Assembly (NCBI RefSeq): GCF_000172075.1 | Contig: NZ_ABIC01000029.1 | Coordinates: 1 to 55,787 of the forward strand | Direction of reading: 5' to 3' | Length of the DNA: 55,787 nt | DNA from: Shewanella benthica KT99 | GTDB taxonomy: Bacteria > Pseudomonadota > Gammaproteobacteria > Enterobacterales > Shewanellaceae | Part shown: positions 16,849 through 26,361 of the stretch, one piece after another | How the letters are laid out: the number at the start of each line of letters is the position of its first letter | Numbering within the stretch: position 1 is the first letter of the stretch | Notes under the pieces: model-generated | Told to the model about the DNA's origin: nothing | The model's input: the letters and a program-made list of their open reading frames with translations, nothing else | The model's database searches: none | Translations under genes and position numbers: made by a program

Positions 16849-19137
16849 ATGATGATGAAAAATACCAATAGCATGACTCTATATGTACCGCAAATGAACT
16901 GTGCCAGTTGTGTCGCTAAAATTGAAGGTGCATTCGAAAAACTATCACAGCCTGGAGTGGACACTCAGCTGGTTGCACGGGTTAATCTGGCCGATAAGCA
17001 GGTACACATTCAAGGTGACATCAGCAGTGAGCTAGCAATCGTGACCGTGGCCAGTGTTGGTTATGACAGTGAACTCGTGTTGGATGCCAAGCTAGCCAGT
17101 GAAAAGAAAATCCAGGATGAGCGAGTCGAGTACCGCACCCGTATCATCCAATCTATGCTGGGGTTGGGCTTAGGGGTTCCCATGATGTTGTGGGGGCTAT
17201 TGGGCGGTGAGATGATGGTGAATAATCCCAGTCAGCAATTGGCCTGGGGGATCATGGGGATCATCACATTTATCCTGCTAGTGACCACTGGCGGACACTT
17301 CTATAAAGGGATGTGGCGTGCACTTAAGGCGCGCAGTGCCAACATGGATACCTTGATTGTACTCGGCACCACCACAGCATGGGCCTATTCTATGTTGGTA
17401 GTGATCATGCCTTCCTGGTTCCCAGCCGAAACCCGTCATGTGTACTTTGAAGCCAGTGTGATGATTCTGGGTTTAATTAACTTGGGCCATGCGCTGGAAC
17501 TCAGGGCTAAGGGCAAGACCAGTGAAGCGGTGCAGCGCCTTATAGGATTACAATCTACTACCGCAATAAGGCTGAGCGACTCTGGGGATGAAGAGGTTGA
17601 AATTGCCCAAATACAGCTCGGTGATAAGTTGAGACTACAACCTGGCAGTCGAGTCGCCTTGGACGGCGAGGTATTGAGTGGCGAGTCGAATCTCAACGAG
17701 TCCATGTTAACCGGTGAGCCTATTCCTGTGTCTAAAAGCATTGGCGATACGCTCAGTGCCGGCACCGTCAACGGCAATGGCAGCATCATCTACCGCGTGA
17801 CAGCCGGATTAACCGATACTCGTCTATCGAAAATCATCGATCTGGTTCAGCAGGCGCAAACATCAAAAATGCCCATAGGCAGGCTCACGGATAAGATATC
17901 GGCGTACTTTGTTCCTGTGGTGGTGATTATTGCCCTGGTCGCTGCTGTGGTGTGGTATTTGCTGGGACCTGCGCCCCAGTTGTCACATGCGCTAGTGGTG
18001 TTAACCAGCGTACTTATCATCGCCTGCCCTTGTGCTCTAGGGTTAGCGACACCTATGTCTATCATGGTCTCAGTTGGACGAGCCGCACAGATGGGCGTCT
18101 TGATTAAGAATGGTGAGGCGCTGCAAACTGCGAGTAAGGTCACCTGTGTGGTGCTGGACAAGACCGGCACTATCACATCGGGTAAGCCATCGGTGACCGA
18201 CATTCGCCTGCTTGATGGTGGCAGTGGCAGTGGCAGTGAGAGTGGCAGTCAAGCCTCTGCATCTGAGCAACTGTTATTGCTGGTGGCGAGCCTGGAACAG
18301 CATTCCGAGCACCCATTGGCTCAGGCGATGCTCGATGAAGCCAAGACGCGAGATCTAAGCTTGGTCGAACCTGACCGTTTCAACAATATTCAGGGAAAGG
18401 GCATAGTGGGCATCGTCTCTGGCGTCGAGCTAGCCATAGGCAATATGAGCTTGATGGTCATGGAGAATATATCGGCTATAGATGCTTTACAAGATGAGAT
18501 TGAGACTTTGGCCCAGCTTGGTAAGACCCCAGTTTATGTGGCACAAGGCGGACGTTTAGTCGGTATTATTGCCATCAGCGATCCGGTGAAACCTGATGCC
18601 AAAGAAGCCATTGCCGCACTTAAACGTGCCGGTAAACGGGTGATATTACTCAGTGGTGACAAGCAAGAGACGGTGCAGGCCGTTGCCGATGAAGTGGGCA
18701 TAGATGAAGTCATTGCCGGAGTCTTGCCCGAGCAGAAACAGGCTAAGATTATCGAGCTCAAAGAGAGTGGAGAAGTCGTCGCCATGGTAGGAGATGGTAT
18801 CAACGATGCCCCCGCCTTGATGAGTGCCGATGTGGGTATCGCCATGGGGAGTGGCACCGAAGTCGCCATCGAGAGTGCCGACTTGACCTTACTCACTGGA
18901 CGCTTGTCAGTATTGGCCGATACCTTTGCCTTGGCCAATGCCAGCATGAGGAACATCAAGCAGAATCTATTCGGCGCGTTCATCTATAACTCTTTAGGCA
19001 TTCCAGTCGCCGCTGGAGTTCTATTCCCTCTAACAGGCATATTGCTTAACCCTGTGATTGCAGGGGCTGCGATGGCTTTGTCCTCCCTCACGGTAGTGAC
19101 AAACGCTAACAGGCTAAGACATGTGAAGTTGAGTTAA
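16849..19137 (+). CDS. copA: copper-exporting P1B-type ATPase
   Basis: Pumps Cu(I) out of the cytosol. One N-terminal metal-binding domain (MNCASC, Cys18/Cys21), then membrane helices, the TGE actuator loop (LTGEPIPVSK), the transport motif CPC (393-395), phosphorylation site Asp437 in DKTGT, HP (SEHPLAQA) and the hinge GDGINDAPA. Total 762 residues. Between the phosphorylation site and HP lies a low-complexity Gly/Ser/Glu stretch coded by a tandem ggcagt repeat at about 18220-18247. Start: three ATGs in a row after GGGGAATCA; the frame opens earlier at a TTG (16813) without support. Controlled by the CueR promoter. Confidence 0.95.
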   Translation: MMMKNTNSMTLYVPQMNCASCVAKIEGAFEKLSQPGVDTQLVARVNLADKQVHIQGDISSELAIVTVASVGYDSELVLDAKLASEKKIQDERVEYRTRIIQSMLGLGLGVPMMLWGLLGGEMMVNNPSQQLAWGIMGIITFILLVTTGGHFYKGMWRALKARSANMDTLIVLGTTTAWAYSMLVVIMPSWFPAETRHVYFEASVMILGLINLGHALELRAKGKTSEAVQRLIGLQSTTAIRLSDSGDEEVEIAQIQLGDKLRLQPGSRVALDGEVLSGESNLNESMLTGEPIPVSKSIGDTLSAGTVNGNGSIIYRVTAGLTDTRLSKIIDLVQQAQTSKMPIGRLTDKISAYFVPVVVIIALVAAVVWYLLGPAPQLSHALVVLTSVLIIACPCALGLATPMSIMVSVGRAAQMGVLIKNGEALQTASKVTCVVLDKTGTITSGKPSVTDIRLLDGGSGSGSESGSQASASEQLLLLVASLEQHSEHPLAQAMLDEAKTRDLSLVEPDRFNNIQGKGIVGIVSGVELAIGNMSLMVMENISAIDALQDEIETLAQLGKTPVYVAQGGRLVGIIAISDPVKPDAKEAIAALKRAGKRVILLSGDKQETVQAVADEVGIDEVIAGVLPEQKQAKIIELKESGEVVAMVGDGINDAPALMSADVGIAMGSGTEVAIESADLTLLTGRLSVLADTFALANASMRNIKQNLFGAFIYNSLGIPVAAGVLFPLTGILLNPVIAGAAMALSSLTVVTNANRLRHVKLS

Positions 19138-19146
19138 CTTAAGCAG

Positions 19147-19249
19147 CCTTGTGATAGCTGGAGCCGCGATGGCACTCTTGTTATTAATGACCTTCTTTGA
19201 CTGTGGTCACCAATGCCAATCGTTTAAGACATGTGAAGTTGAACCAGTA
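19147..19249 (+). pseudogene. remnant duplicate of the copA 3' end
   Basis: Right after copA, about 100 bases repeat its last codons in diverged form: CTTGTGATAGCTGGAGC corresponds to the codons for PVIAGA, and CTAAGACATGTGAAGTTGA (19118-19136) recurs as TTAAGACATGTGAAGTTGA (19224-19242). The remnant carries frame changes and is not translatable. It is probably what is left of a second copA copy after recombination or deletion. Confidence 0.65.
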
Positions 19250-19272
19250 ATAGGTTAAATGCTTGATACCTG

Positions 19273-19303
19273 AGGAAGCCGAATAAAGCCTGTTCGGCTT
19301 CCT
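19273..19303 (+). terminator. probable terminator after copA
   Basis: AGGAAGCCGAA pairs perfectly with TTCGGCTTCCT over 11 bp around a 9-base loop. Only a weak T stretch follows, so a stabilising or bidirectional role is possible. Confidence 0.6.
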
Positions 19304-19447
19304 GCATTAAATCTTGCTGTTACGGAAAGTTATCATGGCTATTTGGTGCGCTTTTAGTTGATTATTTGTCGATTGCTGGATATAATATCGCGCTTGATTT
19401 TGCTCGTTTATACATCACATTGCATAATAATTTTTGGGATCTAACAC

Positions 19448-21040
19448 TTGATTACTACAGCTAATATCACCATGCAGTTTGGCGCTAAGCCACTGTTTGA
19501 AAACATCTCAGTTAAATTCGGCGGCGGCAACCGTTATGGTCTGATCGGCGCGAACGGCTGTGGTAAGTCAACCTTTATGAAGATCCTTGGCGGCGATCTT
19601 GAGCCATCAGGGGGTAATGTCTCTCTGGATATCAACGAGCGTATCGGTAAATTGAGCCAGAACCAGTTTGGTTATGAAGAGTTCAGCGTGATTGATACCG
19701 TTATTATGGGTCATGAGGAGCTTTGGGAAGTCAAGCAAGAGCGTGATCGTATCTACTCTCTGCCTGAAATGACAGAAGAAGACGGTATCAAGGTTGCCGA
19801 TCTAGAGATGGAATTTGCCGAGATGGACGGCTACACCGCCGAGTCTCGCGCCGGTGAACTCCTGATGGGAGTGGGTATTCCTGTCGATCAACACTTAGGT
19901 CTGATGAGCGCAATTTCTCCGGGTTTTAAACTTAGAATTTTGCTGGCACAAGCCCTGTTCTCAGATCCAGATGTATTGCTACTCGACGAACCAACCAACA
20001 ACTTGGATATTGACACCATTCGTTGGTTGCAAGAGATGCTGAACCAGCGTAACAGCACCATGATCATCATCTCTCACGATAGATATTTCTTAAACTCAGT
20101 CTGTACTCATATGGCGGATCTCGATTACGGTGAGCTGCGTATTTTCCCGGGTAACTATGATGAGTACATGATGGCCGCTCAACAATCGCGTGAGCGTTTG
20201 ATGTCTGACAATGCCAAGAAGAAGGCGCAAATAGCCGAGCTTCAGGGCTTCGTCGCGCGTTTCTCTGCTAACGCATCTAAGGCTAAGCAGGCCACCTCAC
20301 GTGCCAAGCTTATTGATAAGATCAAGATTGATGAAGTGAAAGCCTCGAGTCGTGTGAATCCGTTTATTCGTTTCGAGCAAGAGAAGAAGTTGTTCCGTAA
20401 CGCCTTGATCGTCGAAGAGCTAAGCAAGGGCTTCGATGAGCCACTGTTCAACAAGTTAAACCTGATGGTTGAAGTGGGTGAGCGTATCGCCATCTTAGGT
20501 GAGAACGGTATCGGTAAGACGACCTTACTGCGTACCCTGATCCATGATATTCAACAGGATAGCGGTACCATTCAATGGTCCGAGAATGCGGCTATCGGTT
20601 ACTATGCCCAAGATCATGAGTCAGATTTTGAAAATGACATGACCTTGTTCGAGTGGATGAGCCAGTGGCGTAAGCCCGAAGATGACGATCAGTCGGTTCG
20701 TGGTTACTTGGGTCGCATGCTGTTCAGCTCTGACGATATCAAGAAGTCGGTTAAGGTACTCTCTGGTGGTGAGAAGGGTCGTATGTTATTCGGCAAGCTT
20801 ATCATGCAGAAGCCAAACATCTTGGTGATGGATGAGCCGACTAACCACATGGACATGGAATCTATCGAGTCATTGAACAATGCGCTGGAGATCTACCAAG
20901 GTACGCTGATTTTTGTCAGTCATGACCGTGCATTCGTTTCATCGGTTGCTAACCGTATCATAGAGATGACCAAAGATGGCATCAATGACTTCAAGGGAAC
21001 TTATGATGAGTTCCTCAGAAGCAAGGGTGTCGATGCGTAA
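19448..21040 (+). CDS. ybiT: ABC-F family ATPase YbiT
   Basis: Cytosolic tandem ABC ATPase without membrane domain, 530 residues. ABC-F proteins act on ribosomes. Two nucleotide-binding domains: GANGCGKST with [13 protein letters not shown], and GENGIGKTT with [13 protein letters not shown] and [13 protein letters not shown], joined by a charged linker (about 240-320). It matches the E. coli YbiT sequence as I recall it almost throughout. The start appears to be TTG at 19448, where relatives have ATG; the upstream ribosome site is weak (GGGAT 9 bases away). Confidence 0.9.
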   Translation: MITTANITMQFGAKPLFENISVKFGGGNRYGLIGANGCGKSTFMKILGGDLEPSGGNVSLDINERIGKLSQNQFGYEEFSVIDTVIMGHEELWEVKQERDRIYSLPEMTEEDGIKVADLEMEFAEMDGYTAESRAGELLMGVGIPVDQHLGLMSAISPGFKLRILLAQALFSDPDVLLLDEPTNNLDIDTIRWLQEMLNQRNSTMIIISHDRYFLNSVCTHMADLDYGELRIFPGNYDEYMMAAQQSRERLMSDNAKKKAQIAELQGFVARFSANASKAKQATSRAKLIDKIKIDEVKASSRVNPFIRFEQEKKLFRNALIVEELSKGFDEPLFNKLNLMVEVGERIAILGENGIGKTTLLRTLIHDIQQDSGTIQWSENAAIGYYAQDHESDFENDMTLFEWMSQWRKPEDDDQSVRGYLGRMLFSSDDIKKSVKVLSGGEKGRMLFGKLIMQKPNILVMDEPTNHMDMESIESLNNALEIYQGTLIFVSHDRAFVSSVANRIIEMTKDGINDFKGTYDEFLRSKGVDA

Positions 21041-21076
21041 GCATACCAAGCCTGACCAGGCTTAAACAGATAGATC

Positions 21077-21107
21077 AAAAAAGCCCGAACTGAGTTCTGG
21101 CTTTTTT
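21077..21107 (+). terminator. terminator after ybiT
   Basis: AAAAAAGCC..GAACT/..TTC.GGCTTTTTT hairpin with a short loop and a T tract. It overlaps the start of the 52-bp tandem repeat. Confidence 0.8.
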
Positions 21108-21250
21108 GTACATGGATGTAGTTATCCCCGGATGCCATGGATGGCATAGGAGTGGATTTGTACATGGATGTAGTTATCCCCGGATGCCATGGATGGCATA
21201 GGAGTGGATTTGTACATGGATGGTGTTATCCCCGGATGCCATGGATGGCA
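21108..21250. repeat. 52-bp tandem repeat, 2.75 copies
   Basis: Units start GTACATGGATG at 21108, 21160 and 21212. The first two are identical, the third has one change (GTAGTT to GTGTT-type) and stops at 21250. Each holds a small palindrome TGCCATGGATGGCA. It lies between two convergent genes (ybiT and the aminopeptidase), where no promoter is expected. Confidence 0.95.
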
Positions 21251-21287
21251 AAAATATCTCTGCTAGCGCCTAGTTCCTAAAACCATT

Positions 21288-22649
21288 TTACTTCGAAAAA
21301 CGTGTCTGCAGGTAATCGAATACGGCGCGGATGCCGAAGGCTTCGCCACCGATAGGGCGACCGGGAAGCTTACGCGTGTTCCAGGCCATCACATCGAAGT
21401 GAGCCCAGCTAATATCTGCATCGACGAAGGCTTCGAGATAAAGTGCTGCTGTGATGGCGCCACCTTGCGGAATACGGCCACAGTTGGCTAGATCGGCAAT
21501 GTCGCTGCCGGTGAGTTCCAGGTATGGCTTGTGCAGTGGCATGCGCCAGATAGGATCTTGTACCTTGAGACCTGACTGAGTCATATCGGCTGCCACTCGA
21601 TCATCGTTACTGAAGAAGCCGGGAAGCTCGGTGCCTAGGGCGATGCGCATGGCGCCAGTGAGTGTAGCGAAATCTATCATCAGCTCAGGCTTGTCATTGT
21701 TGGCTTCGGCCAATGCATCACACAGTACTAAGCGACCTTCGGCATCTGTGTTATCAATTTCAACCGTGATGCCTTTGCGGGTCTTAATCACATCACCTGG
21801 GCGGAAAGCATTGGCGGATACCGCATTCTCGACTGCCGGTACCAATACGCGTAAACGTATGGGTAAGTTACTCGCCATGATCTGGTGAGCCAGGCCGATA
21901 ACATGAGCGGCGCCGCCCATGTCTTTCTTCATCAAACGCATGCCTGCACCGGGTTTGAGATCCAGTCCGCCGGAGTCGAAACACACACCTTTACCGATTA
22001 AAGTCACTTTAGGTGCATTCTCATCACCCCAGGTCATATCTATCAGGCGTGGCAGGTTTTCACTTGCACGGCCCACCATATGGATAGTCGGATAGTTTTG
22101 TTCGAGCAGCTTATCGCCAACGATTTGAGTGATGCTTGCACCAAATTCACTGGCCAAATTCTGCATAATCTCACCCAAGTGCTGAGGCATCATGTCTGCG
22201 GCTGGCGTATTGACCAGGTCGCGAACAATAGCCACGGAACGCACCAGTTTTCTCACTTCGTCGGCCTGAGCCTGAGTCGGCAATACCAGTTGCGGATAAA
22301 CTTTGTCATTGTGCTTATAACGGTCGAACTTATATGCGCCGAGACCCCAGCTAAATGCCGCGACTTTGATTTGCTCTTCGCTGCCCTGGATGGTGTAGCG
22401 GCCCGCAGGAAGCTGGTTGACCAGATCGCCGCATAACCAATAGGAGTCTAGATCGGAAGTTACATAAATGGCTTGGGAGAGTTCACCTGCACCGTTGGGG
22501 ACCAGGCTCATGCCTTTGCCGCCAAACTGAGTCGTAGCCAGCCAGTTTGTCGTTTGAGTGTCTTGCTCGGCTAGCCAAGTTGAGTATGCATCTGTGTGTA
22601 AGATGGTGAGAGGGGTGCCAAGGGCACCTGAGATCAATAATTCAGTCAT
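21288..22649 (-). CDS. M17-family leucyl aminopeptidase
   Basis: Cytosolic metallo-exopeptidase that removes N-terminal residues. About 453 residues from the ATG at 22649 (MTELLISG); the frame opens 24 codons earlier but that part looks non-coding. Family marks: GKGVCFDSGGLDLKP (metal ligands), MKKDMGGAA and the signature NTDAEGRL, followed by FATLTGAMRIALG. The C-terminal half is strongly conserved and the N-terminal half less so, as in PepB-type enzymes. Single gene, convergent with ybiT. Confidence 0.88.
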   Translation of the reverse strand: MTELLISGALGTPLTILHTDAYSTWLAEQDTQTTNWLATTQFGGKGMSLVPNGAGELSQAIYVTSDLDSYWLCGDLVNQLPAGRYTIQGSEEQIKVAAFSWGLGAYKFDRYKHNDKVYPQLVLPTQAQADEVRKLVRSVAIVRDLVNTPAADMMPQHLGEIMQNLASEFGASITQIVGDKLLEQNYPTIHMVGRASENLPRLIDMTWGDENAPKVTLIGKGVCFDSGGLDLKPGAGMRLMKKDMGGAAHVIGLAHQIMASNLPIRLRVLVPAVENAVSANAFRPGDVIKTRKGITVEIDNTDAEGRLVLCDALAEANNDKPELMIDFATLTGAMRIALGTELPGFFSNDDRVAADMTQSGLKVQDPIWRMPLHKPYLELTGSDIADLANCGRIPQGGAITAALYLEAFVDADISWAHFDVMAWNTRKLPGRPIGGEAFGIRAVFDYLQTRFSK

Positions 22650-22778
22650 GTTGGACTCGTGCTCGCTGCTTGTATCGATTGGAGAAGGGGTGTTTGTATT
22701 ACCTAACAGGGTAACAGGCAATCAATATGGGTTAAAGGCAGAGGTGGGGAATATTGAGGGGATTTAAAACGACGCTAG

Positions 22779-23174
22779 CTATTTTTCATTTTCAGCCAAT
22801 TTTGCGGAACGTCTCTTTCTCTTTCTGGAAAGATTGTTAAATGAGCTTGGTAGCACATCTACGCCTACCATCTTGCCGAGTTTGACCACCAGAGGTATGG
22901 TCAGCGGGGCGAACGGCAGCAGGGCAAATACGCCCAGGCCTAATCCCTTTAACAAATCACCGAATTGCTTATTGGCTTCGGCTAGCTCTTCACGACTGGC
23001 CTGCTTCTTGGTGTAACGTTTATAGGTGACCATCATATCTTTGGTCTCCTGCTTCTCCTGAGACAATGCATCTTGCAAAATAAGCATGTCGCGTTTTAAG
23101 CGGATCCAGAATCGCTTTCTGCCGATGCGGAAAACGCGTATGGGGGCCTTGTGAATATGGGCATAAATTTTCAT
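22779..23174 (-). CDS. LETM1-like small membrane-associated protein
   Basis: 131 residues: a basic N-terminus, a charged helix (about 30-75), then a hydrophobic part GLGLGVFALLPFAPLTIPLV with VDVLPSSFN, and a very basic tail (SRKRKRRSAK). The sequence LPF..PLTIPLV....LPSSF resembles the core of LETM1 domains known from mitochondrial ion-exchange and ribosome-binding proteins. The match is by eye only. It lies upstream of the aminopeptidase on the same strand with a 129-bp gap. Confidence 0.65.
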   Translation of the reverse strand: MKIYAHIHKAPIRVFRIGRKRFWIRLKRDMLILQDALSQEKQETKDMMVTYKRYTKKQASREELAEANKQFGDLLKGLGLGVFALLPFAPLTIPLVVKLGKMVGVDVLPSSFNNLSRKRKRRSAKLAENEK

Positions 23175-23344
23175 GGTCCGATTGTCTCATAGGCGACCCT
23201 ATAGGCAAAGCTGTGCTTGATGGTTTTATTACAGTCATTTGTATCATCTTTAAGGAGTACCCTTGGTTGTTGGTTGAAAAACGAGCGTATTGAGTGAGGT
23301 TAGTGTGATTTTCTGCTGGATGTAAACCTGCTACTACAGGTGTT

Positions 23345-23406
23345 TTGTCGACAATATGCCGGGTTATGTTTGACCAATCGAGAGGATATGGCTATATTGT
23401 CGACAA
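23345..23406. promoter_or_regulatory. twin GntR-type operators before the prp cluster
   Basis: The palindrome TTGTCGACAA occurs at 23345-23354 and 23397-23406, 52 bp apart (about five helical turns on the same face), just before the regulator gene. A third identical 10-mer is inside the gene at 23549-23558, followed by GATATGCC as the first is followed by TATGCC. These are the best candidates for binding by the GntR protein itself, giving autoregulation and control of prpBC. Confidence 0.75.
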
Positions 23407-23434
23407 TCTAATGTAAAAGAAGTCCTAGTTAAAA

Positions 23435-24112
23435 ATGAAGTTTTTCAGCGAACAACCCGTTACAGCGGCAGATAAGACCTTTATTCAGCTAAGGCAAGAT
23501 ATTGTTGAAGGAGAGATCCCTTCTGGGGCCAAGCTGAGTGAAACTGAGTTGTCGACAAGATATGCCGTCAGCCGCGCCATCATTCGTGAAGCGATCAATC
23601 GATTAGCCTCGTGCCATATCGTCGAGCGTAAAGCCAACGTCGGCGCTCGAGTGGTTTCTTTATCCACCGATGGTTTGATCGAGTTATATCAGGTTCGCGA
23701 ATCTCTCGAGGGTATGGCGGCAAGGTTAGCGGCTAAAAATATGACAACAAGCGAGATAGATGATCTCAACCTACTGTTAAATTCCCATTTTGATGAAGTC
23801 AAAGGCGGTGAGTCCTATTACCAGGAAGCCGGTGATGTCGATTTTCATTACCGCATCATTCTCGGTAGCAAGAATAAACACCTTATCTCCATGCTCGTCA
23901 ATGGCATCTATCATCTGGTGCGCATGTATCGTGTGCAACTTGGTATGGCGGGACCTAGGGTCACCACGGCATTCGATGAACATAAACACATAGTACAGGC
24001 CATTTCCAATCGTGATGAGGAGCTGGCTGAGATCTTGATGCGTCGTCACATCATGTATTCGAAGCACAATATTGAGCAGAATTTAGCCCAAAGCCGTGAA
24101 CGGGTGAAATGA
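23435..24112 (+). CDS. prpR: GntR/FadR-family regulator of propionate catabolism
   Basis: 225-residue regulator: winged-helix domain (about 10-75, KLSETELSTRYAVSRAIIREAINRL) and an all-helical FCD ligand domain (about 85-215) with metal-type histidines in VDFHYRI and RRHIMYSKH. It heads the prpB-prpC-acnD-prpF cluster in the same direction, so regulation of the methylcitrate cycle is likely, with 2-methylcitrate or a related acid as probable effector. The symbol follows the Shewanella usage I recall; it is unrelated to the enterobacterial sigma-54 activator PrpR. Confidence 0.8.
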   Translation: MKFFSEQPVTAADKTFIQLRQDIVEGEIPSGAKLSETELSTRYAVSRAIIREAINRLASCHIVERKANVGARVVSLSTDGLIELYQVRESLEGMAARLAAKNMTTSEIDDLNLLLNSHFDEVKGGESYYQEAGDVDFHYRIILGSKNKHLISMLVNGIYHLVRMYRVQLGMAGPRVTTAFDEHKHIVQAISNRDEELAEILMRRHIMYSKHNIEQNLAQSRERVK

Positions 24113-24152
24113 TTTAATCAGCATATAGCAGCCAATGAAAAGAGAGGAAAGC

Positions 24153-25031
24153 ATGAGCGCAGGTAAAAAGTTTCGCCAGGCACTAGCAGACAATACCCCC
24201 TTGCAGATAGTGGGCACTATCAATGCGTACACGGCCATGATGGCTAAACAGATAGGTCATCAGGCCATCTATCTTTCCGGTGGCGGTGTGGCGAATGCAT
24301 CATACGGTTTACCCGACTTAGGCATGACCTCGCTAAATGATGTGCTTGTTGACGTACAACGCATCACATCAGCCTGCGATCTACCTTTAATGGTGGATAT
24401 CGATACCGGTTGGGGCGGGGCGTTCAACATAGCTAAGACCATACGAGATATGGAGAAGGCGGGAGCGGCAGCCGTGCACATGGAAGATCAGGTTGCCCAG
24501 AAGCGTTGTGGTCACAGGCCTAACAAGGAGATCGTCTCGACTGCAGAGATGGTCGACAGAATCAAATCGGCTGTGGATGCTCGCACGGATGCCGATTTTT
24601 TCATCATGGCGCGTACCGACTCCTTCGCCCAAGAAGGATTAGCCGCCGCCATCGAGCGAGCTAAAGCCTATGTTGTTGCCGGTGCCGATGGCATCTTCGC
24701 CGAAGCGGTGAAAACTGAGGAGCATTACCGCGCCTTTTCCGAGGCATTAGATGTGCCTATCTTGGCTAATATTACCGAGTTTGGTCAGACAGAATTGTGG
24801 AATAAACAGCAGCTGGGTGAGTGGGGGTGTGCCATGGTGCTTTATCCGCTCTCGGCATTTAGGGCGATGAATAAGGCGGCTGAAATGGTCTATGAAACGA
24901 TTCTAAAAGATGGCGATCAGCAGGCGGTAATCGATAAGATGCAGACCCGCATGGAACTCTATGATTATCTGGGGTACCACGCCTATGAGCAGAAGTTAGA
25001 TGTGCTCTTTAGTGAAGGCAAGAACAAGTAA
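24153..25031 (+). CDS. prpB: 2-methylisocitrate lyase
   Basis: Cleaves 2-methylisocitrate to pyruvate and succinate, the last step of the methylcitrate cycle. 292 residues; the catalytic loop is K117-R118-C119-G120-H121 and the metal-binding stretch MEDQ lies at 110-113. The start at 24153 follows GAGAGGAAAGC; a start 18 bases earlier has weaker support. Same strand as the regulator with a 40-bp gap. Confidence 0.93.
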   Translation: MSAGKKFRQALADNTPLQIVGTINAYTAMMAKQIGHQAIYLSGGGVANASYGLPDLGMTSLNDVLVDVQRITSACDLPLMVDIDTGWGGAFNIAKTIRDMEKAGAAAVHMEDQVAQKRCGHRPNKEIVSTAEMVDRIKSAVDARTDADFFIMARTDSFAQEGLAAAIERAKAYVVAGADGIFAEAVKTEEHYRAFSEALDVPILANITEFGQTELWNKQQLGEWGCAMVLYPLSAFRAMNKAAEMVYETILKDGDQQAVIDKMQTRMELYDYLGYHAYEQKLDVLFSEGKNK

Positions 25032-25130
25032 AACCTTACATAAAGCATAATAAAAATAGATGACCCGTTACAAAACTCTGTGAAGGAATTACAGAGGCGA
25101 GGTCACAGTTAACCAAGAGAGGAAAGAGCA

Positions 25131-26255
25131 ATGGGTGATAAAAAACTGAGTGGTGCAGGACTACGTGGTCAGAGCGCCGGTGAAACCAGCCTTTGTACAG
25201 TGGGTAAATCTGGCAGCGGCTTAACATATTGTGGCTATGACGTGTCAGATTTGGCCGACAATACCAGCTTCGAAGAGGTCGCCTACTTGTTGTTTAATGG
25301 CGAACTGCCTACGGTGAATCAACTCGAGACTTACAAGGCCGAGCTGAGAACCTTACGTGATCTGCCTCAGGTACTCAAAGAGGTGTTGCAGCGTATTCCT
25401 CGTGATGCACACCCTATGGATGTGATGCGCACAGCTTGCTCTTTCCTCGGTAACTTAGAGCCAGAAAATGATTTTTCTGAGCAAAATCGCGCCGCTAATC
25501 GTCTTCTCGCCGCATTTCCGGCCATCATGTGTTACTGGTACAAATTCTCCCATGAAGGTGTCGAGATAGATTGTGTCACCGATGAAGCCTCTATCGGCGG
25601 TCATTTCCTGCATCTTCTCAACGGAAAAGCCCCCTCTGAGCAGCATCGCCGCGTGATGGATGTGTCGCTAATCCTCTATGCCGAGCATGAGTTTAACGCC
25701 TCGACCTTTACCGCTCGTGTGTGTGCATCGACCCTGTCTGACATGTTCTCTTGTATCACAGGTGCCATAGGTACCTTGCGTGGTCCGCTACATGGCGGCG
25801 CCAATGAGGCGGCAATGGCTATGATCCAGAGTTTTAGCTCTCCAGCCGATGCCAAGGTGCAGATGGCAGGTATGCTTGAGCGTAAAGAGAAGATCATGGG
25901 TTTTGGTCATGCCATCTATAGTACCTCAGATCCACGCAACGTGATCATCAAGGCCTGGTCTGAGAAGCTCGCGCAGGAGAATGGTGATACCAGCCTTTAT
26001 GATATCTCCGTCGCCTGTGAAGAGTTTATGTGGGACAGCAAGAAACTCTTCTGTAATGCGGATTTTTTCCATGCATCGGCTTATCACTTCATGGGTATCC
26101 CTACTAAATTGTTTACCCCTATCTTTGTCTGTTCACGCTTAACCGGCTGGGCGGCTCATGTGATGGAGCAACGTTCGAATAACCGCATCATTCGCCCGAG
26201 TGCCGATTACACCGGCAGCGAGCCACGTAAAGTGACGCCAATCGAAACAAGATAA
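25131..26255 (+). CDS. prpC: 2-methylcitrate synthase
   Basis: Joins propionyl-CoA with oxaloacetate. Citrate-synthase fold, 374 residues, with the active-site histidines in PLHGGANEAAM and GFGHAIYSTSDPR and the aspartate in CNADFFHAS. The short length and the position between prpB and acnD identify it as the methylcitrate rather than the TCA enzyme. Ribosome site AGAGGAAAGAGCA. Confidence 0.93.
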   Translation: MGDKKLSGAGLRGQSAGETSLCTVGKSGSGLTYCGYDVSDLADNTSFEEVAYLLFNGELPTVNQLETYKAELRTLRDLPQVLKEVLQRIPRDAHPMDVMRTACSFLGNLEPENDFSEQNRAANRLLAAFPAIMCYWYKFSHEGVEIDCVTDEASIGGHFLHLLNGKAPSEQHRRVMDVSLILYAEHEFNASTFTARVCASTLSDMFSCITGAIGTLRGPLHGGANEAAMAMIQSFSSPADAKVQMAGMLERKEKIMGFGHAIYSTSDPRNVIIKAWSEKLAQENGDTSLYDISVACEEFMWDSKKLFCNADFFHASAYHFMGIPTKLFTPIFVCSRLTGWAAHVMEQRSNNRIIRPSADYTGSEPRKVTPIETR

Positions 26256-26268
26256 GCGCCCATAAAAA

Positions 26269-26308
26269 TCTAGGTCCTAGGAACTAGCCCCTAGCCCCTA
26301 GGTTCCCG
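26269..26308. repeat. CTAG-rich palindromic intergenic patch
   Basis: Five CTAG tetramers lie within about 40 bases between prpC and acnD, with CTAGGAAC facing CTAGGTTCC. Similar CCTAGGAA/CCTAGTTCC pieces occur at about 21270-21280 and 52154-52175. It may be an intergenic repeat of this genome or an RNA hairpin between the two cistrons. Confidence 0.45.
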
Positions 26309-26361
26309 CTTTATATAAGTGAACTGTATATAAGCGAACAGTGCTAATTGAGTGAATAAAG

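Noticed and set aside
18220..18250. Gly/Ser repeat in copA as a sign of frame damage
   Set aside because: The frame stays open and all ATPase motifs follow; it is a low-complexity loop insertion.
21108..21250. CRISPR array
   Set aside because: Units are contiguous without spacers and only 2.75 copies.
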